Source of the DNA: CAYPCH01 sp964409165
GTDB taxonomy: Bacteria > Bacillota > Clostridia > Acetivibrionales > Acetivibrionaceae
Assembly: GCA_964409165.1 (NCBI GenBank)
Contig: CAYPCH010000066.1
Span: 1-20,657 of the forward strand
Direction of reading: 5' to 3'
DNA length: 20,657 nucleotides
Under the pieces are notes generated by a model. That model searched no databases. It was not told where the DNA came from and worked only from the letters and a program-made list of their open reading frames with translations. Position numbers and translations under genes: made by a program. How positions within the stretch are numbered: position 1 is the first letter of the stretch; every line of letters starts with the position of its first letter. Positions 13,749 to 20,657 of the stretch are shown piece after piece.

Positions 13749-16700
13749 TTAATTTGCTATAGTTTCATGTCCAGAACTGTCAAGTTTGTACCTATGATTC
13801 ATTACTCCCTCAGCAATGTCCATAAATGCCCAGTGCAACGGAGGAACATCCGGGAATATCTGAGGTGTACCATACAAAGGACCTCTGTTCAAAGCTCTAT
13901 TGATTAGAGCTACAGATTCCGCACGGGTTATATTCGAATTAGGCTTGAACGTTCCGTCAGAATAACCGTTGATATACCTTCGTCCTGCAAGTTCTTCTAT
14001 ATACTGCTCTGCCCAATGACCGTTTGTATCATGAAACTTGCTTGTTATGATATTCATTCCCCCCGCACCTAAAAGCTTGTACACTACAGTAGTAAATTCC
14101 GCCCTTGTAATACTTTTGTCTGGTTGAAATGTCCCATCTGGGTACCCACTAAACAGACCTTTGCTGTAAACATATTTTATAGCCCATGCTGACCAGTGCT
14201 CGTCATTAACATCGGAAAAACTGATATTCCCATAGTAGCTGTACATATCAGCTTCCTGAAGGTTTGCGAAAACTATCGCAGCCTCTGCTCTTGTAATGTT
14301 TTTTTCCGGTCTGAAATACCCATCGGGGTATCCCTGCATATATGCTCTGTGCTCACCTGAAGAAGGTATATATGGTTTGTCTATGGATACATATGGTGAT
14401 GGTGTCGTATTATAATAATAGTAAGGCGTCGGTGTCATATACACATAATACGTCGGTGTCGGGGATGCTGTTATTGTCATGTTATTTGATACTGTAACAC
14501 CTCCCGGTATAGGCGCAGATAAATGTACTACAGTTAAATTTTTATCTGCAAATCCTCCTGAACTAAGAGGTTTTACTAAGCTTAATCCTGGATTTACGTT
14601 GTCTTTTATTCTTATGGTTATATAAGCTACAACACCGTCATTAATTATTATGTTTGTTCCAGTTCCTGTCTCATCAGCATACATTATTACTACATTCCTT
14701 GCAGAAGCATTGATATTTGAATCAAAACCAACCGAGTTAAGCACTATTTCCCCATGCCTTACTTCCAAAATTTCCAGCTGGTTTGGATTATACTCTACTT
14801 TAAAATCAAAGTTGTTTAATCCGTTGGTAGGTACTCTCAGAAATTCCACAGGCAAAACCACCGTACTTCCCGGCATACCCTGTACATAACCGACTCTTAT
14901 GGAAAACCCATTCGGTGTTACCGTCGGAGTTGCCGAAAGCAGTAAAGTAGGTGTTACTGTCGGAGTTACAGTAGGTGTAGTTGAAAACATCGGTGTTGGC
15001 GTCGCTGTTGTTGGTGTAACTGTTGACGGAGTCACAGAAGTCACAGGTAACGGTGTTGATGTCACTGTTTCAGACGTTCCTGTTCCTGCACCTTCTATAG
15101 ATATCCCACCTTTAATATATTCTGTTGCAATATCATTAAGAGAATAATCTGTAAAATTCGAATTTGTAATGCTCAATTCACTAAAACCCACCGGCGCATC
15201 AGGCTTTATGATAAATGTCACCTTGGCAAAAACACCATTTGCAGTTATTGTTCCTGAACCGGTGTCAGTATCATCAATATACATAAAATTTATAATGCCT
15301 TGATTTTTACTTACATAATGATCAAAATTTCGTGCAGGATTCACTGTTATATTTCCTGCAGTAACGCTTTCAACTTCCAAAACATTTGTTTTAAAAGTTA
15401 GTCTAAAATCTGTACTGTATATTCCTCCGGAAGGTACACCAGTAAATCTGATGGCTACGTCTACCCTTTCGCCTGTATATCCTCTTTCACTGTCTACAAT
15501 TATTTTCATTCCTGCTGTTGAAGATGTAGATGGAGGCGTTAGGACTGGAGTTTGAACAACAGGTGTATATACATCTGTAATTGTTGGTACATCTGATATT
15601 ACAGGTGTCTGCTCTGGTGATGTAGTTAAAATCGGTGTATTTATTAAGCCCCCAGAAGTAACAACCGCCGTTATTACAGGTGTAGGCGTCACAGAAAGTT
15701 TTGGTGTGTTAGTTGACGGTTCTGAAGGTCTCGGTGTTTTAGTTGCTGTCACAGTAGGTCTCGGTGTTTTAGTGGGTGTAGTAGGCGGCAATGTTTTAGT
15801 GGGTAAAGGTGTCTCTGTCGGTGTAACAGAAGGTACTGAAACTATTAAACTCTTAATTTCCAAATAATCAATGTTCGCCCCACCGTCAAAGGATGACGCA
15901 AACAACCTAATAACATTGCTTCCGGATTCAAGCTTTACATCTACGCTCTGTATTCTCCAGTCAGACCAACCTTCTGTCGGACTAAAGGTTAATACATTCG
16001 GTGCTGAAATCCCATTAATATAAACCCAGGACATCTTATTTTTTGCTGTGCCGTTTGCATATCTGAACTCCAATTTCTTAGTTATAGGCTGGGTTACATT
16101 TATTGTCCACTCTATATAATTTCCGTATGAATCATCAAAGTCAATATATCCGCTTCCGGAATAACCACTATATTCTGTTTTTACTTCACCACCACTTACA
16201 AAAGCATGCTCAGCCTCAAGAAAATCTTGCTCGCCGGGATTGGGGGTCGACAGCAGTGCAGTTATCCTGTCCGGTTGAATCACTGTATAATCAGTTATAT
16301 ATTTGCTGTTCCAGTCAAAAAGCAACGTACCATCAATTCCGCTTGGCATGGACGCTGAATTTATAAATTTTATTTCAGTATTTTTGTTCTTAAGAACTTT
16401 AAATCCAATTTCACACAACACTCCTGTTTCTTCAGGTTTGCCGCTCGCTCTGTAACTCTCTAGTGACTGATATATCTTAGAAAAAGATATGTAGCCTGCT
16501 GATAAATTATTTTCAACCAGAGGAATAGCCCCATAACCTGAATTTAATATGGTACCATTTCCTGGAAGGGTCGAGTTTGTGTATGGATTTTCTCCTGGAA
16601 TTGTAACAGGTTGCAAAACTTCAGGATCATATTTTATATTTAACTGAAATCCTGCAAAATTCCTGATATCGTGTACGCTTATTGTTGCTTTAATTACCTC

Positions 16701-16835
16701 TCCTATACCTGCTGAAGTCCTATCCAATTGCATTGATACGTATGATGTTGCATCACTAAATACAATGCCCGAACAAAAAACGGTCATTATTATTAGCACC
16801 GCTGTTAATATACATAACATTTTTCTTAATACCAT
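13749..16835 (-). CDS. SLH-anchored scaffoldin: cohesin II, CBM6/35-like, two cohesin I
   Basis: A 1028-aa cell-surface cellulosome anchor (anchor 1). Order: signal peptide 1-28; type II cohesin 30-195 (AGFQLNIKYDPEVLQPV, EIGFKVLK, GTLLFDW); CBM6/35-like module 203-332 (LEAEH start, YGNYIEW, LEFRYANG, NVIRLFAS, NIDYLEI end); Pro-Thr linker 333-442; type I cohesin 443-580; linker 581-643; type I cohesin 644-782; Tyr-rich linker 787-815; three SLH repeats 831-1015, each with ITRAE, the motif needed for binding pyruvylated wall polymer. The ATG follows GGAGGG by 6 bases. The type II cohesin should bind the scaffoldin dockerin and the type I cohesins should bind enzyme dockerins directly. Last gene of the cluster, 335 bp after anchor 2, with its own leader. 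Confidence 0.93.
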   Translation of the reverse strand: MVLRKMLCILTAVLIIMTVFCSGIVFSDATSYVSMQLDRTSAGIGEVIKATISVHDIRNFAGFQLNIKYDPEVLQPVTIPGENPYTNSTLPGNGTILNSGYGAIPLVENNLSAGYISFSKIYQSLESYRASGKPEETGVLCEIGFKVLKNKNTEIKFINSASMPSGIDGTLLFDWNSKYITDYTVIQPDRITALLSTPNPGEQDFLEAEHAFVSGGEVKTEYSGYSGSGYIDFDDSYGNYIEWTINVTQPITKKLEFRYANGTAKNKMSWVYINGISAPNVLTFSPTEGWSDWRIQSVDVKLESGSNVIRLFASSFDGGANIDYLEIKSLIVSVPSVTPTETPLPTKTLPPTTPTKTPRPTVTATKTPRPSEPSTNTPKLSVTPTPVITAVVTSGGLINTPILTTSPEQTPVISDVPTITDVYTPVVQTPVLTPPSTSSTAGMKIIVDSERGYTGERVDVAIRFTGVPSGGIYSTDFRLTFKTNVLEVESVTAGNITVNPARNFDHYVSKNQGIINFMYIDDTDTGSGTITANGVFAKVTFIIKPDAPVGFSELSITNSNFTDYSLNDIATEYIKGGISIEGAGTGTSETVTSTPLPVTSVTPSTVTPTTATPTPMFSTTPTVTPTVTPTLLLSATPTVTPNGFSIRVGYVQGMPGSTVVLPVEFLRVPTNGLNNFDFKVEYNPNQLEILEVRHGEIVLNSVGFDSNINASARNVVIMYADETGTGTNIIINDGVVAYITIRIKDNVNPGLSLVKPLSSGGFADKNLTVVHLSAPIPGGVTVSNNMTITASPTPTYYVYMTPTPYYYYNTTPSPYVSIDKPYIPSSGEHRAYMQGYPDGYFRPEKNITRAEAAIVFANLQEADMYSYYGNISFSDVNDEHWSAWAIKYVYSKGLFSGYPDGTFQPDKSITRAEFTTVVYKLLGAGGMNIITSKFHDTNGHWAEQYIEELAGRRYINGYSDGTFKPNSNITRAESVALINRALNRGPLYGTPQIFPDVPPLHWAFMDIAEGVMNHRYKLDSSGHETIAN

Positions 16836-17090
16836 GCATAGCCCTCCCCGAGTAAATCAAAATTCCCATTTCATCTCTTGCTATTTTCTTTATTGCTTAC
16901 TTCATGTACCTGATTAAATTTAGATTTATCTTTACCAATTTCTTCATTGTTCTATGTCAGCATGGGTCATAAGACTTATATAGGAGTATAATATATGTAA
17001 CACAGAAGAATTACTTTTAAAAGCTTTATAATTTAATTATAATGCAGTTTAAAACTTGTTTCAATATCTTTTAAATCAAAAACGCTAAAC

Positions 17091-17116
17091 AAAAAGAGGT
17101 ATACAATTAACCTCTC
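17091..17116 (-). terminator. Terminator of the anchor 2 gene
   Basis: On the minus strand AGAGGT and ACCTCT pair around TAATTGTAT, followed by TTTTTG. It lies 54 bases after the stop. The rest of the 16836-17170 gap is AT-rich leader of anchor 1, and I could not fix a promoter in it. Confidence 0.75.
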
Positions 17117-17170
17117 TTACAAAATTTATCACAAACTAACTTAATATGCTTTTTTAGAGTAATTTATCAT

Positions 17171-19426
17171 TTATTGTGATACAAATGTTTCACGACCGCT
17201 ATCATCTGTTTTGTAGTAATGTTCAATAGACGCTTCAGCAATATCACCAAAAGCCCAGTAAACATCAGGTATATCTGAAAATATCTGTTTAGCATTATAC
17301 AAAGGTCCCCTGTTTAGTGTCCTGTTTATTAATGCTACACACTCGGAGCGTTTTATTCCATTATCAGGCTTAAAACTTCCGTCATTATATCCTTTAATAT
17401 AGTTCAGACCTGCCAGCATCTGAATGCACTCCTTGGCCCAGTGACCCTCTATATCATTAAATTGTATTCCTGAGTCCTGATTATGCCCTGAACCAATATA
17501 ATTTGTAACTACTGCAGCAAACTCAGCTCTTGTTATGTTTTTATTAGGCATGAACACTCCATCGGGATATCCTTTAAATAACCCTCTATTTGTTGCCGTC
17601 CCAATTGATTCTATTGCCCAATGTTTATCGGGTACATCTTTATATTTGGTATTTTGCAACTGTTGATCATTCTTTTCATAATCTGATAACAATTTTGCAA
17701 AAATTGCTGCAGCCTCTGCTCTGGTTATATTCTTTTCAGGTCTAAAAGCTCCATCAGGATAACCATTTATATACGCAATATGCAAGGTGTCGATTCCGGG
17801 AATATCCGCCGGTGTTGGTTCAACCACCATTGCCGGTGTTGGTGTGGGTATTACAACAGGTATGACTACTACTCTATTTGGCTGCCTTGGAGTTGATGTT
17901 GGCAGTTCGGTTTTTAAAGGAGTATTAACCGGTTTGCCTGTATGTGTGCTTACTGGAGTTATAGCTGTCCTTGGCGTTGATGTTGGTGTTGATGTTGGTA
18001 TTCGTGTTGGTGTTGGTGTTGGTGTTNNNNNNNNNNNNNNNNNNNNNNNNNNNNNNNNNNNNNNNNNNNNNNNNNNNNNNNNNNNNNNNNNNNNNNNNNN
18101 NNNNNNNNNNNNNNNNNNNNNNNNNNTTGGTGTTGGTGTTACCGAAGGTTTACTCTTTTCTGTTTGAATTGGTTTTAATGTTGGTGTATTTGCAGGGTTT
18201 TTAGTTGCTACAGCAGTTGGTGTAACTCCAGGTTTTTTTGTCGGTGTTGCAGTCAGTTTAGGGGTATCTGTAACTAATGTTACAGGTGCTGTTACAGGTA
18301 ACGGACTGCTAACAGGAGTCTTTGTAGCAGTCGGTGCAGGTTCATTTGCAGATTTTACAATAACACTGCCTTCTGAGATTTCCACAGGAATCCTCTTTAG
18401 TCTGTAGTCTGCAAATGCAGGCTTACCTGCCAGTTTTATCACACTTGGTCCTGCTGGTGCATTTTCTTTGATCTTAATTCTTACATACGCAAATGTTCCA
18501 TCCTGAGTTATTTGATATAATCCCCTACTTGTTTCATCAACATAAACCAGCCCGAAATACTCAGATTCATTTTTTATATAGCTCTTGAAATTTACTTCAG
18601 GGTTCCTTGTAATGCTCCCTGCAAAGATTTCTTCCAATGTGAGTACTTTACTGTCAAAGCTTAGTTTAAAATCGCAATTATTTATTCCTGACTCAGGTAG
18701 AGATAATAATTCTATTGGAACTTCAACCGTATCTCCAGGTCTTCCTTCAACTGAAGCTATATTCAATTTTAATGTTTTATTTTGAATAGATGTTGGAGCC
18801 GGAGTTGGTGTGTGTGTTGGCGTGCATGTTGGCGTTGTATCAAAAATACCGTTTACACTATCTGTCTGAAATACATCATAGTTGCCAATTTTATTTCCAA
18901 ACCAGTCATACAGCAAAGTTCCTTTTATTGCTCCCGGCATTTTATTAGTATCTTCCAATCTTATAACCGTAGTTTCTTTTTTTATTACCTTAAATCCTAT
19001 TTCCCCAAGTATCCCTTTACACTCGGGTTTTCCGCTCTCCACATAACCTGAAAGATTTCCATATACGCCTGTAAAATTAAGTATTCCACCTTCTAAGTCA
19101 TGCTGTGCTTTAAGTAAAGGCCAAAACTTGTCATTTGCAATCAGATTTCCGCCTTTTAACACGCTAATGCTTGTAAATGCTTCTTTTGTTTCTAAATCCA
19201 TAGGTATTAGGATCTCCGGGTCATATTTTAGATTTATTTGATAGCCCGATAAATTATCAATATCTTTTGCGTTTATTACTAAAGTAATAACTTCTCCGAT
19301 ATCTGCATTAATTTTATCAAGTACAAGCTCAATATTAGGAACGGTAGCAGATACTACTTCTAAAGATATCGATGTTAAAATCAGTAATATATTTAATATT
19401 AATGCCAAAATCCTTCTTATACCCAT
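17171..19426 (-). CDS. SLH-anchored scaffoldin: cohesin II, cohesin I (assembly gap inside)
   Basis: Anchor 2, 751 aa as assembled. Order: signal peptide 1-27; type II cohesin 29-195 (SGYQINLKYDPEILIPM, EIGFKVIKK, GTLLYDW); short TPTHTPTPAP linker; type I cohesin 218-358 (GRPGDTVEVPIELLSLPESG, INNCDFKLSFDSKVL, VYVDETSRG); a Thr-Pro linker from about 360 to 540 interrupted by the N run; three SLH repeats near the C-terminus with ITRAE, ITRAE and IKRSE. The ATG follows GGGGGAG. It should tether the primary scaffoldin (type II) and one enzyme (type I) to the wall, like A. cellulolyticus ScaD-type mixed anchors. It is the first gene downstream of the scaffoldin. True linker length is unknown. Confidence 0.92.
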   Translation of the reverse strand: MGIRRILALILNILLILTSISLEVVSATVPNIELVLDKINADIGEVITLVINAKDIDNLSGYQINLKYDPEILIPMDLETKEAFTSISVLKGGNLIANDKFWPLLKAQHDLEGGILNFTGVYGNLSGYVESGKPECKGILGEIGFKVIKKETTVIRLEDTNKMPGAIKGTLLYDWFGNKIGNYDVFQTDSVNGIFDTTPTCTPTHTPTPAPTSIQNKTLKLNIASVEGRPGDTVEVPIELLSLPESGINNCDFKLSFDSKVLTLEEIFAGSITRNPEVNFKSYIKNESEYFGLVYVDETSRGLYQITQDGTFAYVRIKIKENAPAGPSVIKLAGKPAFADYRLKRIPVEISEGSVIVKSANEPAPTATKTPVSSPLPVTAPVTLVTDTPKLTATPTKKPGVTPTAVATKNPANTPTLKPIQTEKSKPSVTPTPXXXXXXXXXXXXXXXXXXXXXXXXXXXXXXXXXXTPTPTPTRIPTSTPTSTPRTAITPVSTHTGKPVNTPLKTELPTSTPRQPNRVVVIPVVIPTPTPAMVVEPTPADIPGIDTLHIAYINGYPDGAFRPEKNITRAEAAAIFAKLLSDYEKNDQQLQNTKYKDVPDKHWAIESIGTATNRGLFKGYPDGVFMPNKNITRAEFAAVVTNYIGSGHNQDSGIQFNDIEGHWAKECIQMLAGLNYIKGYNDGSFKPDNGIKRSECVALINRTLNRGPLYNAKQIFSDIPDVYWAFGDIAEASIEHYYKTDDSGRETFVSQ
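18027..18126. other. Assembly gap, 100 N
   Basis: Exactly 100 unknown bases sit inside a GGTGTT-repeat stretch encoding Thr-Pro pairs. The round number suggests a placeholder of unknown true size. Both flanks read Thr-Pro in the same frame as written. Confidence 0.97.
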
Positions 19427-19476
19427 TATAGATCTCCCCCACCCTTAATATTAAATAAATCAAGTTCTTTTATTTA

Positions 19477-19575
19477 TATTCAACGCAATAAAGATTTTAT
19501 ATCGCGCTTCAATTTCCTTAATAGAATATCACGAAAATTAGAATTTTCAATGTAGAATCATTTTCGTGATTTATT
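19477..19575 (+). repeat. Double-hairpin dispersed repeat, copy R2
   Basis: Matches R1 (3461-3565) along its length: AATAAAGATTTTATATCGCG, CTTCAATTTCC, ATCACGAAAA, TTTTCAATGTAGAA, TTTTCGTGATT. It lies in the 227-bp gap between the scaffoldin terminator and the anchor 2 start, 50 bases from that start codon, so it would be in or near the anchor 2 leader. Confidence 0.75.
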
Positions 19576-19595
19576 ATATTGAAATTTTCATTATT

Positions 19596-19637
19596 ATAAA
19601 TACGAGGAAGGGTACATGTACCCTTCCTCGTATTTAT
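19596..19637 (-). terminator. Terminator of the primary scaffoldin (perfect palindrome)
   Basis: A 42-bp perfect palindrome with two 21-base arms (inner part GGAAGGGTACATGTACCCTT). It lies 16 bases after the scaffoldin stop codon. The following T content is moderate (TTTATAAT). Confidence 0.8.
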
Positions 19638-19653
19638 TTATAGTTGTATTTTA

Positions 19654-20657
19654 TTATCCTGCTACTTCATTGTAATTTACAAGTAAGAGCATTACGTCTT
19701 CTATATTGATTGCTCCATCTTGGTTCAAGTCATACAATGCGTTATAAGTCGCGTCTCCGCTCACGCTGTTGAATGCTCCGAGAACCATCATTACGTCTGC
19801 AAGGTTTATTGCTCCATCAGGTACAACATCACCAACTAACAATTTTACAGGTGCACTTGTTGTTGAAACCTGCGTATCTGCATTTACTACAGTGTTTGCC
19901 AATGTTTTGCTCAGGTATCCTGCTTTTGAAACCTTAACACTGTATTTTCCAGCAGGTACATTTGCTATTTCAAAGTATCCGCTTGCATTTGTTTTAGCTG
20001 TTCCAACACCATCTATTGCTACACTAAAGCCTTCTTTTGATATGTTTGCAATGCTAGGTGCTACATATCCTGATACTTTGAAGTTGCCTTCGCTTGTTCC
20101 TGATCCTACGTTTACTCCGCCGTTTGTAACTGTTACTTCAATGTTCTTAAGGTTCTTGTCTGCAAATGCAGCATTGCCTTTTGAAGTTATCGCATAAAGC
20201 TTCTCTGCTGCTCCTGCTTTTATTGTTACTTTAACATTTGCAAATACTCCATTTTCTGTTATTACTTCGTTTCCGCGTCCTGTTTCATCTGCAAACAGTA
20301 TTGTTGCTGTTCCAGAGTCTATATTACTGTCAAAGTTCTTAGATGCATTTACTACTATAGATCCTGCTTCTATTTCTGTAACATCAAGCACACTACTATC
20401 AAAAGTAAATGTTATATCACAGTTGTTAATTCCATCTGCCGGTACACCAGTAAATGTTATCGGCACTGTTACAGAAGTTCCTGGTTTTCCTTGTACTTCA
20501 CCTATTGCTGCTACCAATCCTGTTCCTACAGGTGGTGTAGTTACTGATGGTGTAGTTACTGGTGCTCCACCTACGTTTACTCCACCGTTTGATACTGATG
20601 CAACAACGTTCTTCAGGTCTTTATCTGCAACTGCAGGTGCTCCTACTGCTTTTACTT
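19654..20657 (-). CDS. Primary scaffoldin C-terminus (CipA/ScaA type), 5' part outside window
   Basis: The reading frame is open to the window edge, so the start lies beyond it. In order, what is visible: the end of a type I cohesin (ADKDLKNVVASVSNGGVNV), a short linker APVTTPSVTTPPVGTG, a complete type I cohesin (AAIGEVQGKPGTSVTVPITF ... NGGVNV, about 135 aa), an X module (FKVSGYVAP ... YSVKVSKAGYLSKTLANTVV), and a C-terminal type II dockerin with two Ca-binding loops (GDVVPDGAINLADV and DLNQDGAINIEDV). As in CipA, the first loop has Val where Asn/Asp is usual. The protein gathers dockerin-bearing cellulases and attaches them to cell-wall anchors through its dockerin. Its two anchors follow downstream. 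CBM3 and other cohesins are expected outside the window. Confidence 0.95.
   Translation of the reverse strand, partial: VKAVGAPAVADKDLKNVVASVSNGGVNVGGAPVTTPSVTTPPVGTGLVAAIGEVQGKPGTSVTVPITFTGVPADGINNCDITFTFDSSVLDVTEIEAGSIVVNASKNFDSNIDSGTATILFADETGRGNEVITENGVFANVKVTIKAGAAEKLYAITSKGNAAFADKNLKNIEVTVTNGGVNVGSGTSEGNFKVSGYVAPSIANISKEGFSVAIDGVGTAKTNASGYFEIANVPAGKYSVKVSKAGYLSKTLANTVVNADTQVSTTSAPVKLLVGDVVPDGAINLADVMMVLGAFNSVSGDATYNALYDLNQDGAINIEDVMLLLVNYNEVAG

Noticed and set aside
14899..15147. Plus-strand frame rich in Gly-Val-Thr repeats
   Set aside because: It is the antisense shadow of the Thr-Pro linkers of anchor 1; no ribosome site or domain supports it.
17787..18204. Plus-strand frames spanning the N run
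   Set aside because: Antisense shadows of the anchor 2 linker, made longer by the unknown bases.
19654..20517. Start codon of the scaffoldin at 20517
   Set aside because: The codon is TTG inside the linker-cohesin junction and the same frame stays open with cohesin sequence to the window edge, so this is an internal leucine.

Overview
The window is low-GC DNA that reads as a cellulosome-producing, spore-forming Clostridia genome close to Acetivibrio (the former Clostridium thermocellum / A. cellulolyticus group). The evidence is a CipA/ScaA-type scaffoldin tail (type I cohesins, X module, type II dockerin), two S-layer anchored scaffoldins with type II and type I cohesins, a full Spo0A, and a two-subunit Fe-S fumarase. 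A run of 100 N at 18027-18126 shows that it is a draft assembly. I cannot name the species from sequence alone.

Layout. Positions 1-1375: a secreted protein with a lysozyme-like C-terminus (+). 1376-2048: a heptamer repeat, tRNA-Lys (-) with promoter and terminator, and dispersed repeats. 2049-5796 (all -): purA, a DUF1858 redox-disulfide protein, and the fumarase pair. 6123-6964 (+): a Usp-like protein and the HU histone-like protein. 7034-9137 (-): aroA followed by spo0A. 9180-9463: a 101-bp tandem repeat. 9670-10593 (+): a response regulator with a dead GGDEF-like domain, convergent with a THUMP RNA methyltransferase (10604-11743, -). 12121-13426 (+): one promoter, two GEMM-I cyclic-dinucleotide riboswitches in series, and a secreted transglutaminase-like protein. 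13749-20657 (-): the cellulosome cluster, transcribed primary scaffoldin -> anchor 2 -> anchor 1.

How the genes fit together. The primary scaffoldin holds enzymes through its type I cohesins and exports its type II dockerin to the type II cohesins of the two SLH anchors, which bind the cell wall. Both anchors also carry type I cohesins, so they can probably hold enzymes directly, and anchor 1 also carries a CBM6/35-like module. The neighbouring surface protein is under cyclic-dinucleotide control. Purine and shikimate biosynthesis, fumarase, HU and Spo0A are ordinary chromosomal housekeeping genes.

The most unusual content is non-coding. There is the tandem riboswitch pair, whose second member has A at the ligand-contact position equivalent to Vc2 G20. 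There are also three families of short dispersed palindromic repeats (three copies each, some with likely target-site duplications), placed in the intergenic gaps.
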